Positions 1 through 6,341 of a stretch of 6,341 bases of DNA are shown here, piece after piece (position 1 is the stretch's first letter; the number at the start of each line of letters is the position of its first letter). The DNA lies in contig PMJA01000206.1 in NCBI GenBank assembly GCA_003158415.1, positions 1-6,341 on the forward strand, in the 5' to 3' direction. The notes below the pieces were generated by a model. That model ran no database searches. It had not been told where the DNA came from and was given only the letters and a program-made list of their open reading frames with translations. This DNA is from Methylobacter sp. Its GTDB lineage: Bacteria > Pseudomonadota > Gammaproteobacteria > Methylococcales > Methylomonadaceae. Made by a program: the position numbers and the translations under genes.

Positions 1-1059
1 GTCGGCGTTACCGGCAGTAACGGCAAAACCACCGTCAAGGAAATGGTGGCGTCTATATTAGCCGTTAACGATCCCGTCTTGTTTACGCAAGGCAACTTGA
101 ATAATGACATAGGCGTACCGTTGACGTTATTGCGCCTGGATAAACAGCATCGCTATGCGGTGATTGAATTGGGCGCCAATCATGCCGGAGAAATCGCCTA
201 CACCAGTCGTTATGCACAGGCAGATGTGGCGATTATTACCAATGCAGGCGCGGCGCATATAGAAGGTTTCGGCAGTCTGGACGGCGTTGCCAAAGCGAAA
301 GGCGAGATTATTGAAACGCTTAAAAAAGACGGTATTGCGGTTATTAATCATGATGACGATTATTTCGGCTATTGGCGGTCAGTCGCCGGAAATAGACAAA
401 TTCTGTCATTTGGTTTGCATAGCGGCGCCGACGTAACTGCTAAAGCGATTACAACACAAATCCGTAATAACACGTTTGTCACTACATTCGAGTTGATTAC
501 CGCGCAGGGCGTAGTTGACATCAGCTTGAAACTGGCAGGTTTGCATAACGTTGTTAATGCTTTGGCGGCTACCGCTGCAAGTTTGGCTTTAGGGTTAGGC
601 CTCAAACAGATTAAACAAGGCCTGGAAAGTGTAAAGCCGGTAACCGGCCGCTTGCAGCCGTTGGTCAGCCGTAGCGGGGCCATCGTCATTGACGATACTT
701 ATAACGCAAATTCGGCCTCATTAAAAGCCGGTCTTGATGTGCTGGCTAATTGTAAGGGCAAGTCCTGGTTGGTGATTGGGGCGTTCGGTGAGTTGGGCCC
801 TGATAGCGCTAAAATGCACGCAGAAATGGGGGCGCTGATTAAAGCCAGCGGCGTTGTAAGATTGTTGGCGGTAGGCGAAGATAGCAGGAAGACGGTGCAA
901 GCTTTTGGTATTGGGGCGACTTTTTTTGAACAACAACAAGATTTGATTACTGAGCTGCAACAAGAGCTGGAAGGCGATGAAACGGTTTTGATTAAAGGTT
1001 CCAGGGCGCAGCACATGGAAAATGTAGTGGCTGCTTTGGTTGAGAATTTCAGGAACTAA
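1..1059 (+). CDS. murF: UDP-MurNAc-tripeptide--D-Ala-D-Ala ligase MurF, 5' end cut by window
   Basis: MurF is the cytoplasmic ATP-dependent ligase that adds D-Ala-D-Ala to the UDP-MurNAc-tripeptide, the last soluble step of peptidoglycan precursor synthesis. The frame is open from base 1, so the gene starts upstream; the first internal ATG, at 43, is not the start because the ATP-binding loop GVTGSNGKTT (visible residues 2-11) lies before it. Further Mur ligase motifs follow: NLNNDIGVP (32-40), ELGANHAGEI (56-65), ITNAGAAHIEGF (79-90), GLHNVVNALA (180-189), TGRLQ (215-219), DDTYNANSAS (231-240) and KGSRAQHME (332-340). NLNNDIGVP and the C-terminal DTYNAN and KGSR motifs are typical of MurF rather than MurC, D or E. 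352 residues are visible; E. coli MurF has about 450 with its P-loop near residue 110, so roughly the N-terminal 100, the UDP-substrate-binding domain, are missing only because of the window edge. The stop TAA lies three bases before mraY, consistent with one operon. Confidence 0.97.
   Translation, partial: VGVTGSNGKTTVKEMVASILAVNDPVLFTQGNLNNDIGVPLTLLRLDKQHRYAVIELGANHAGEIAYTSRYAQADVAIITNAGAAHIEGFGSLDGVAKAKGEIIETLKKDGIAVINHDDDYFGYWRSVAGNRQILSFGLHSGADVTAKAITTQIRNNTFVTTFELITAQGVVDISLKLAGLHNVVNALAATAASLALGLGLKQIKQGLESVKPVTGRLQPLVSRSGAIVIDDTYNANSASLKAGLDVLANCKGKSWLVIGAFGELGPDSAKMHAEMGALIKASGVVRLLAVGEDSRKTVQAFGIGATFFEQQQDLITELQQELEGDETVLIKGSRAQHMENVVAALVENFRN
1051..1054 (+). promoter_or_regulatory. 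Ribosome binding site for mraY
   Basis: AGGA lies within the last codons of murF, 8 bases before the mraY ATG at 1063. It is a good Shine-Dalgarno match at normal spacing and supports that start over the in-frame ATG 27 bases further on (Met10). Confidence 0.6.
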
Positions 1060-1062
1060 ACA

Positions 1063-2145
1063 ATGTTACTTTATTTTGCAGATTATTTAATGACCTTTGA
1101 TGGCGGCTTTCGGGTATTTCATTACCTGACCTTTCGCGCCATACTCGGCGCATTAACCTCATTGTTGATTTCCTTTATTATTGGCCCGGTAATGATCAGG
1201 AAATTAAGCCATAAAAAAATCGGGCAAAGTATCCGTGAATTAGGCCCGCAGTCACATTACGAAAAATCGGGGACGCCCACCATGGGCGGAACCTTGATAC
1301 TGGTTGCGATTGCCATCAGCACGTTGCTCTGGGCTGATCTGGGCAACCGCTATATATGGGTCATCTTACTGGTGACGATGGGCTACGGGGTTATTGGTTT
1401 TATTGATGATTATCGGAAAGTCATCAAGCGCAATAGTGATGGCTTATCGGCTAAAGCCAAGTATTTGGCGCAATCAATCATCGGCTTGACGGCGGCGATA
1501 TTTCTGTACAAAACAGCGATATTGCCCGCAGAAACCCAATTTATCGTGCCTTTCTTCAAGGACTTCATGTTGGATATGGGCTGGATGTATGTGGTTTTGA
1601 CCTATTTTGTCATCGTCGGTACCAGCAACGCCGTTAACTTGACCGATGGCCTGGATGGTTTGGCCATTATGCCGACGGTAATGGTTGCCGCAGGCCTGGG
1701 TATTTTTGCCTATCTATCCGGGCATGTGACTTTTTCAAGCTATTTGGCTATTCCTTATTTGCCTAATGCAGGAGAACTCATTGTATTTTGTGCGGCTTTA
1801 GTCGGCGCCGGACTCGGTTTTTTATGGTTTAACGCCTATCCCGCGATGGTGTTTATGGGCGATGTTGGCGCGCTGGCGTTGGGCGCGGCTTTAGGCGTAC
1901 TGGCGGTGCTGGTTAGGCAAGAAATTGTTTTGATGATTATGGGCGGTGTTTTTGTCATGGAAACGGTTTCCGTGATAATTCAGGTCGTGTCTTTTAAGCT
2001 GACCGGAAAACGGGTTTTTCGTATGGCGCCTATCCATCATCATTTTGAATTGAAAGGATGGCCGGAGCCACGGGTTATCGTGCGCTTCTGGATTATTACC
2101 GTCATCCTGGTGCTGATTGGACTGGCGACATTAAAACTGAGATGA
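1063..2145 (+). CDS. mraY: Phospho-N-acetylmuramoyl-pentapeptide-transferase MraY
   Basis: MraY is the polytopic inner-membrane enzyme that transfers phospho-MurNAc-pentapeptide from UDP to undecaprenyl phosphate, giving lipid I. The product is 360 residues, the same as E. coli MraY. Family hallmarks seen are GTPTMGG (70-76), the DDYRK motif with Asp115 and Asp116, [13 protein letters not shown] (189-201), FMGD with Asp267, and the late cytoplasmic loop [15 protein letters not shown] with His325-327. These acidic residues carry the same numbers as the magnesium-binding and catalytic aspartates of E. coli MraY. Many hydrophobic segments (for example about 24-43, 76-91, 97-113, 133-149, 173-188, 203-219, 238-255, 269-284, 287-309 and 339-357) fit the ten-helix topology. 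The start has a ribosome site 8 bases upstream and sits three bases after murF. The stop overlaps the murD start as ATGA. Nothing looks truncated or unusual. Confidence 0.98.
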   Translation: MLLYFADYLMTFDGGFRVFHYLTFRAILGALTSLLISFIIGPVMIRKLSHKKIGQSIRELGPQSHYEKSGTPTMGGTLILVAIAISTLLWADLGNRYIWVILLVTMGYGVIGFIDDYRKVIKRNSDGLSAKAKYLAQSIIGLTAAIFLYKTAILPAETQFIVPFFKDFMLDMGWMYVVLTYFVIVGTSNAVNLTDGLDGLAIMPTVMVAAGLGIFAYLSGHVTFSSYLAIPYLPNAGELIVFCAALVGAGLGFLWFNAYPAMVFMGDVGALALGAALGVLAVLVRQEIVLMIMGGVFVMETVSVIIQVVSFKLTGKRVFRMAPIHHHFELKGWPEPRVIVRFWIITVILVLIGLATLKLR

Positions 2146-3518
2146 AGATGGATAACGCGGCGATCTTAAACGCATTAAAAAAGCATTTTGCACTGGAGCC
2201 GCATAGCGCCAAGATTTTGGTGGTGGGGTTGGGCAATACCGGTATCTCGGTTGCCCATTTTCTACAAAAACTCGGGTTTAACTTTGCCATCACTGATAGC
2301 CGTGATAAGCCGCCATTAATCGATAACTTTTTTCAAGTAATGCCTGATACGCCGGTTTTTACCGGCGGTTTTGATGAGGCGGCTTTTAAAGTTGCAACCC
2401 ATCTGGTGGTTAGTCCGGGCGTGTCGCTGACTGAAAAGTCGATCGTCAAAGCCATCGCTAACGGCTCGAAAATGGTCAGCGACATTGATTTGTTTGCTTG
2501 TTCTGTAGATGCTCCAATTATTGCCATTACCGGTTCTAATGGTAAAAGCACGGTTACCACCATGCTGGGCGAAATGACTAAGAGCGCCGGAAAAAAAGCG
2601 GGCGTGGGCGGCAACCTGGGCACGCCTGCTCTGGATTTGCTGGAACAGGGGGCAGATGTCTATGTGTTGGAGCTTTCAAGTTTTCAGTTGGAAAGAACCT
2701 CCGTACTTAATGCCGCCGCTGCCACCGTGCTTAATGTTTCAGCCGACCATCTTGACCGGCATGCGGATATGGCCGAATACGCGCGGGAAAAACAGCATGT
2801 TTTTAGCGGTGACGGCATCATGGTCATTAATGTTGATGATCCTGTCGTCGATGCCATGCAGGAAGCGGGCAGGCGCATCGTAACCTTCTCAATTAAAAAA
2901 GACGCTGATTTTCACATAGCCCGTCAAGGCGATGCGGAGTATTTGATGCACCATCAACAATGCTTAATGCCGCTAGCGCTTGTGCCGCTTGAAGGCAGGC
3001 ATAATGCGGCCAATGCACTGGCTGCATTAGCGTTGGGAGCGTCTATAGGTTTAGATGAACTAGCGATGTGTAATGCGTTGAAAACGTTCAAAGGCTTGGA
3101 TCACCGTATGCAGCGGGTCGCAGAAATACGCGGCGTTACCTGGGTTAACGATTCAAAGGCAACCAATATTGGCGCCTGTGTTGCGGCATTAGAGGGCTAT
3201 GAGCGTAAAGTCATACTGATAGCCGGCGGTGATGCCAAAGGCGCGGATATGAATGAATTGACGCCTGTTATTAAAGAAAAAGCAAAAAGCGTCGTGTTAA
3301 TGGGTAAGGATGCGGGCCTGATAAAACAGGCGTTGAATGATTGTGTCCCTGTTTATGCCGCCGAAAACATGGCTCAAGCGGTACACATTTCTGCCGGTCT
3401 CGCGCAGGCCGGAGATAGTGTGTTGTTGTCCCCGGCCTGTGCCAGTCTTGATCAATATAAAAATTATCAGGATAGGGGCAATCAATTTGCCAAAGCTGTA
3501 TTGGGCTTGCTCACATGA
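2142..3518 (+). CDS. murD: UDP-N-acetylmuramoylalanine--D-glutamate ligase MurD
   Basis: MurD is the cytoplasmic ligase that adds D-glutamate to UDP-MurNAc-L-Ala using ATP. Taking the ATG that overlaps the mraY stop gives 458 residues, against 438 in E. coli. Visible motifs are the N-terminal nucleotide-fold loop VVGLGNTG (27-34), SPGVS (91-95), the P-loop TGSNGKST (130-137), ELSSFQLE (177-184), [11 protein letters not shown] (197-207), [11 protein letters not shown] (284-294), GLDHRMQ (318-324), NDSKATN (336-342), [10 protein letters not shown] (361-370) and [17 protein letters not shown] (430-446). The ELSSFQL and SPACASxDQ motifs identify MurD among Mur ligases. Lys217 sits where the carbamylated lysine of the family is expected (inference). 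The frame runs on upstream to an ATG at 2058, but that would lie inside mraY and add 28 unrelated residues. A second ATG at 2148 is equally possible: a weak GAG at 2139-2141 is spaced better for it. About 20 residues precede the part alignable with E. coli MurD. Confidence 0.97.
   Translation: MKMDNAAILNALKKHFALEPHSAKILVVGLGNTGISVAHFLQKLGFNFAITDSRDKPPLIDNFFQVMPDTPVFTGGFDEAAFKVATHLVVSPGVSLTEKSIVKAIANGSKMVSDIDLFACSVDAPIIAITGSNGKSTVTTMLGEMTKSAGKKAGVGGNLGTPALDLLEQGADVYVLELSSFQLERTSVLNAAAATVLNVSADHLDRHADMAEYAREKQHVFSGDGIMVINVDDPVVDAMQEAGRRIVTFSIKKDADFHIARQGDAEYLMHHQQCLMPLALVPLEGRHNAANALAALALGASIGLDELAMCNALKTFKGLDHRMQRVAEIRGVTWVNDSKATNIGACVAALEGYERKVILIAGGDAKGADMNELTPVIKEKAKSVVLMGKDAGLIKQALNDCVPVYAAENMAQAVHISAGLAQAGDSVLLSPACASLDQYKNYQDRGNQFAKAVLGLLT
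2350..2367 (+). repeat. Short GC-rich inverted repeat inside murD
   Basis: CGCCGGT (2350-2356) and its exact reverse complement ACCGGCG (2361-2367) flank a TTTT loop, so the mRNA could form a 7-pair hairpin. It lies about 210 bases into murD. No run of T follows, so it is not a convincing terminator; it may simply reflect coding sequence. Confidence 0.4.
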
Positions 3519-4690
3519 CCACGCGAAGGAAGCCGTCGCGGATCGGACGGTTTCATTTTGATCCGTTGCTGGTAGTCGTATGCCTGAGTTTATTACTCAT
3601 CGGTTATGTCATGGTGGCGTCAGCTTCTTTGCATCTGGGCGCAAAAATGGATGGCGACAGTTTTCACTATCCGGTCAGGCAGTCGCTACATATAGGCCTG
3701 GGGCTGTTTTTAGGGTCTTGTGTTGCGCTGACCCCCCTCCATGTTTGGGCAAAATCGGGGCAAGGCTTGTTTATAATGGGATTGTTATTGCTGGTGATCG
3801 TTTTGATACCGGGTCTTGGCGTAAAAGTTAACGGCAGTACCCGCTGGCTGTCATTAGGCGGCATGAGAATACAGGTGTCAGAAGTAGTCAAGTATTTTGC
3901 CGTCATTTATATGGCTGGCTATGTGACCCGGCATCAACAATCGATACGTGAATCCGCTTTTGGCTTGATCAAACCGTTAATCTTGTTTTCAGTGGCCAGC
4001 TTATTGTTGTTAATGGAGCCTGATTTCGGTTCGGCAGTGGTGATAGTGATTATTGCCATAGGGATTATGTTTTTGGCAGGCGCACGCTTGTCGCAATTTA
4101 TCATATCGATGACCATTTTGGCGTTACTGGCCGCATTGCTGGTGTATTTTGAGCCTTATCGCATGAAACGTGTCACCAGTTTTATGAATCCGTGGGCTGA
4201 TGCTAAAGATACCGGGTATCAATTAGTCCATGCCCTTATTTCATTCGGGCGCGGAGAATGGGCGGGCGTGGGCTTGGGTAGCGGTATCCAAAAACTGTTT
4301 TATTTGCCTGAAGCGCATACCGATTTTTTATTTTCAGTAATCGCTGAAGAGCTGGGACTATTGGGCGTACTGACGGTTATCGCTTTATTTGCCTTATTGG
4401 TCTGGCGTACTTTCGAGATAGGCATGGCGGCAGAGAAAGCCGGAGAACGGTTTGCCGCTTTTATTGCTTATGGATTGGGCATCTGGTTTGGTTTCCAATC
4501 ATTTGTGAATATGGGGGTCAATATGGGCATTTTGCCTACCAAAGGATTGACGTTGCCGCTCATGAGTTATGGCGGCGGCAGTATGATGATTATGTGTTGC
4601 GCCGTTGCCTTGTTATTCCGTGTATATAGCGAAGTCGCCGAGATCAATGCCAATATGCCAAAAGAAAGGTCGAAATGGGTAAACGTATAG
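3515..4690 (+). CDS. ftsW: Septal peptidoglycan glycosyltransferase FtsW (SEDS family)
   Basis: FtsW is the inner-membrane SEDS protein that polymerises lipid II at the division septum together with the transpeptidase FtsI (PBP3). The product is 391 residues, slightly shorter than the 414 of E. coli because its N-terminal cytoplasmic tail is short and basic ([12 protein letters not shown]). Recognisable blocks are MVASAS (33-38), VNGSTRWLSLG (105-115), QVSEVVKYF (120-128), LLMEPDFGSAVV (165-176), NPWADAKDTGYQ (225-236), LFYLPEAHTDFLFSVIAEELG (271 falls just after the HTD), and GILPTKGLTLPLMSYGGGS (338-356). Asp270 of HTDF corresponds to the essential catalytic aspartate of FtsW/RodA proteins (Asp297 in E. 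coli). Hydrophobic stretches fit about ten membrane helices. Position between murD and murG favours FtsW over its paralogue RodA. The ATG overlaps the murD stop as ATGA and has no visible ribosome site, so translation probably depends on reinitiation after murD. The end overlaps murG by 16 bases. Confidence 0.96.
   Translation: MTTRRKPSRIGRFHFDPLLVVVCLSLLLIGYVMVASASLHLGAKMDGDSFHYPVRQSLHIGLGLFLGSCVALTPLHVWAKSGQGLFIMGLLLLVIVLIPGLGVKVNGSTRWLSLGGMRIQVSEVVKYFAVIYMAGYVTRHQQSIRESAFGLIKPLILFSVASLLLLMEPDFGSAVVIVIIAIGIMFLAGARLSQFIISMTILALLAALLVYFEPYRMKRVTSFMNPWADAKDTGYQLVHALISFGRGEWAGVGLGSGIQKLFYLPEAHTDFLFSVIAEELGLLGVLTVIALFALLVWRTFEIGMAAEKAGERFAAFIAYGLGIWFGFQSFVNMGVNMGILPTKGLTLPLMSYGGGSMMIMCCAVALLFRVYSEVAEINANMPKERSKWVNV
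4664..4669 (+). promoter_or_regulatory. Ribosome binding site for murG
   Basis: GAAAGG lies near the 3' end of ftsW, 5 bases before the ATG at 4675. It supports this start, which places the beginning of murG inside ftsW and leaves only two residues or so before the conserved N-terminal strand of MurG. Confidence 0.6.
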
Positions 4691-5751
4691 TCATTATGGC
4701 CGGAGGCACCGGCGGACATGTGTTTCCGGCGTTGGCGGTTGCAGAACTGTTGAAGGAACAGGGCTGGCAGGTCAGCTGGTTAGGTACTCGGAAGGGCTTG
4801 GAAAGCCGGGTGGTTCCTGAGCAGGGTATTGAAATCGACTGGCTGTCCGTTGCCGGGGTGCGCGGTAAGGGTTTTACGTCGAAAATTACCGCCGTCTTCA
4901 TGTTGCTCAAGGCCTGTGTACAGGCGATGAGCATATTGCGCAAGCGCAAGCCGGATGTGGTGCTGGGGATGGGCGGATTTGTCGCAGGCCCCGGCGGCTT
5001 GATGGCGAAGTTCTTAAGGTTACCCTTGATTATCCATGAGCAAAACCGGATTCCAGGCACCACTAATCGCTTGCTTGCACGCATGGCTAATCAGGTGTTG
5101 GAGGCATTTCCCAGCAGTTTTAGTGGAAAAATTAACGCAAAAAGCACTGGAAACCCGTTAAGAAAACGTTTTCTTAACGCGCTGGAAAATGAACATCGGC
5201 AGTTGGAAAATGAAGTCAGGATTTTAATTGTTGGGGGTAGTCAGGGCGCTCAAATATTGAATGAAATAGTGCCTGAGGCCATAGCTGAATTGCAAAAGAC
5301 CGGTTTGGCGGGACTATCGGTGCAAGTAACCCATCAAACGGGGGCGGCTATGTTGTCCCAGGTTGAAAGCCGGTATCAGGTTTTAGGCATTAATGCAAAG
5401 ACGCATGCTTTTATTGAGGATATGGCCGCAGCTTATCAATGGGCTGATTTGGTGATTTGCAGGGCAGGCGCGATGACCGTGAGTGAAGTTGCAGCCATGG
5501 GTACTCCGGCTATTTTTATACCGTTACCGACCGCTATTGATGATCATCAGACGGCTAACGCACGCTATTTAACCGATGCCGGGGCAGGACTATTATTGAT
5601 GCAAAACGAGTTGACTCCGGTAACACTAGCGGAATATATAACAAAGGCACTTAAAAATTTGGCTGTTATGCGCGTTGCCACGCAACACTGTGCGCGTTTG
5701 GATGCAACAGCCGTTGTTGCAGGTTATTGTGTGGCTGAGGCGGTATTATGA
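4675..5751 (+). CDS. murG: UDP-GlcNAc:lipid I N-acetylglucosaminyltransferase MurG
   Basis: MurG is the peripheral inner-membrane GT-B glycosyltransferase that transfers GlcNAc from UDP-GlcNAc to lipid I, forming lipid II on the cytoplasmic face. The product is 358 residues, close to the 355 of E. coli. The N-terminal domain shows the glycine-rich loop GGTGGH (10-15), [12 protein letters not shown] (37-48), [11 protein letters not shown] (98-108) and [12 protein letters not shown] (121-132). The C-terminal domain shows GNPLR (159-163), GGSQGAQ (187-193), VTHQTG (218-223), [20 protein letters not shown] with Arg253 (first residue about 236), the donor-binding TVSEVAAMG (258-266) and the DDHQTANA segment (279-286). 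The start is set by a good ribosome site 5 bases upstream and by the short spacing to the first conserved strand. It overlaps ftsW by 16 bases and murC by 4 (ATGA). A 24-base perfect palindrome lies within codons 161-169. Confidence 0.98.
   Translation: MGKRIVIMAGGTGGHVFPALAVAELLKEQGWQVSWLGTRKGLESRVVPEQGIEIDWLSVAGVRGKGFTSKITAVFMLLKACVQAMSILRKRKPDVVLGMGGFVAGPGGLMAKFLRLPLIIHEQNRIPGTTNRLLARMANQVLEAFPSSFSGKINAKSTGNPLRKRFLNALENEHRQLENEVRILIVGGSQGAQILNEIVPEAIAELQKTGLAGLSVQVTHQTGAAMLSQVESRYQVLGINAKTHAFIEDMAAAYQWADLVICRAGAMTVSEVAAMGTPAIFIPLPTAIDDHQTANARYLTDAGAGLLLMQNELTPVTLAEYITKALKNLAVMRVATQHCARLDATAVVAGYCVAEAVL
5156..5179 (+). repeat. 24-base perfect palindrome inside murG
   Basis: The left half CGTTAAGAAAAC (5156-5167) is followed directly by its exact reverse complement GTTTTCTTAACG (5168-5179). 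In RNA it could fold into a stem of about 10 pairs closed by a 4-base loop. It covers codons 161-169 (Pro-Leu-Arg-Lys-Arg-Phe-Leu-Asn-Ala), just after the conserved GNP. It is clearly visible in the sequence; any function is unknown. Confidence 0.6.
5737..5740 (+). promoter_or_regulatory. Ribosome binding site for murC
   Basis: GAGG near the 3' end of murG lies 7 bases before the ATG at 5748. This normal spacing supports the start that overlaps the murG stop. Confidence 0.55.
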
Positions 5752-6341
5752 AGGTTCCAAGCACTGAGCATATCGCATCTACATTAGCCAATATCAAGCG
5801 TATACATTTTGTGGGTATAGGTGGCACCGGCATGAGCGGCATCGCCGAGGTTTTATCAAACCTGGGTTATAAAGTTTCGGGTTCCGATATAAAGGAAAGT
5901 GCAGTTACGCAACGGCTCGCCGATTTAGGCGTGACGATTACTATCGGACATAAGCGGGAAAATATCACCGATGCCGATGTGGTGGTGGCGTCAACGGCTA
6001 TAGACCGCAGTAATGAAGAAATCGACCAGGCGTATTTTAATAGGGTACCGGTTATTCCGCGTGCGGAAATGCTGGCCGAATTGATGCGTTTTCGATTTGG
6101 CATAGCCGTTGCCGGGACGCATGGCAAAACCACGACCACCAGTTTGACAGCCAGCATGCTGGCGGAAGGCGGACTGGATCCTACTTTTGTGATTGGCGGC
6201 CGGTTAAATAGTGCGGGCAGTAACGCCAAATTGGGCTTAGGGAATTATTTGGTTGCTGAAGCGGATGAAAGCGAAGCATCGTTTATATATCTTCAACCCA
6301 TGATCGCAGTGGTCACGAATATAGACCAGGATCACATGGAA
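5748..6341 (+). CDS. murC: UDP-N-acetylmuramate--L-alanine ligase MurC, 3' end cut by window
   Basis: MurC is the cytoplasmic ATP-dependent ligase that adds L-alanine to UDP-MurNAc, the first amino acid of the stem peptide. The ATG overlaps the murG stop as ATGA and the frame stays open for 198 codons to the window edge; E. coli MurC has 491 residues, so more than half is missing. The N-terminal domain begins with [16 protein letters not shown] (19-34), the nucleotide-fold loop typical of MurC, then GSD (45-47) and VASTAI (80-85). The central domain starts with the P-loop [11 protein letters not shown] (122-132), followed by EADESEAS (171-178) and [10 protein letters not shown] (189-198). The THGKT form of the P-loop and EADESE separate it from the SNGK-type MurD and MurF in the same window; the related recycling ligase Mpl shares some of these motifs, but position after murG strongly favours MurC. 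The visible part looks intact. In related genomes murB or ddl and ftsQ usually follow. Confidence 0.96.
   Translation, partial: MKVPSTEHIASTLANIKRIHFVGIGGTGMSGIAEVLSNLGYKVSGSDIKESAVTQRLADLGVTITIGHKRENITDADVVVASTAIDRSNEEIDQAYFNRVPVIPRAEMLAELMRFRFGIAVAGTHGKTTTTSLTASMLAEGGLDPTFVIGGRLNSAGSNAKLGLGNYLVAEADESEASFIYLQPMIAVVTNIDQDHME

Noticed and set aside
43..45. ATG at 43 as the start of murF
   Set aside because: The reading frame is open from base 1 and the essential ATP-binding loop is encoded before base 43, so the true start is upstream of the window.
627..639. Small inverted repeat GCCGG-TAA-CCGGC in murF
   Set aside because: A five-pair stem is common by chance in sequence of this composition and it is not near any gene boundary.
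2058..2141. Upstream in-frame ATG that would lengthen MurD to 486 residues
   Set aside because: The extra 28 residues come from out-of-frame reading of the conserved C-terminal end of mraY and do not resemble MurD; the ATGA overlap start fits better.
3745..3777. TATAAT at 3772-3777 inside ftsW, a perfect -10 consensus
   Set aside because: No -35-like element lies at 16-18 bases upstream; the nearest candidate (TTGGGC at 3745-3750) is 21 bases away. Not enough to call a promoter.
4644..5084. Minus-strand open frame of 146 codons opposite ftsW/murG
   Set aside because: It lies opposite well-conserved murG codons, has no recognisable motif or ribosome site, and fits a shadow of the real gene, as do the other minus-strand frames in the window.
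6144..6149. TTGACA, a perfect -35 consensus, inside murC
   Set aside because: No -10-like sequence lies at the right distance, and the site falls within codons following the conserved MurC P-loop.

Overview
This window is a stretch of the division and cell wall (dcw) cluster of a Gram-negative bacterium, almost certainly a gammaproteobacterium. Six genes lie head to tail on the plus strand in the order murF - mraY - murD - ftsW - murG - murC, as in Escherichia coli and Pseudomonas. MraY matches the E. coli protein in length (360 residues) and in the numbering of its catalytic aspartates. Base composition looks moderate, near half G+C by eye. A methanotroph-like gammaproteobacterium (Methylococcales) is my best guess from overall protein flavour, but that is weak inference and no sequence here proves it.

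Layout: murF enters from the left edge without its first ~100 codons and ends at 1059. Three bases later mraY begins (1063-2145). murD (2142-3518), ftsW (3515-4690), murG (4675-5751) and murC (5748 to the right edge, incomplete) follow. Three junctions (mraY/murD, murD/ftsW, murG/murC) are 4-base ATGA overlaps, and ftsW/murG overlap by 16 bases. There is no non-coding stretch longer than three bases, and I see no convincing promoter, terminator, RNA gene, mobile element or CRISPR array. The genes look like one co-transcribed, translationally coupled unit whose promoter and terminator lie outside the window.

How they work together: MurC, MurD and MurF are ATP-dependent cytoplasmic ligases that add L-Ala, D-Glu and D-Ala-D-Ala to the UDP-MurNAc stem peptide. 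MurE, not in the window, adds the third residue. MraY moves the completed phospho-MurNAc-pentapeptide onto undecaprenyl phosphate (lipid I). MurG adds GlcNAc to make lipid II. FtsW, a SEDS-family glycosyltransferase, polymerises lipid II at the division septum after it has been flipped. Nearly every step of precursor synthesis and septal use is thus encoded side by side.

All six reading frames look intact where visible, with key motifs present. I found no undescribed system. The only sequence-level curiosities are a 24-base perfect palindrome inside murG, a small GC-rich hairpin inside murD, and a short N-terminal extension with an ambiguous start on MurD.
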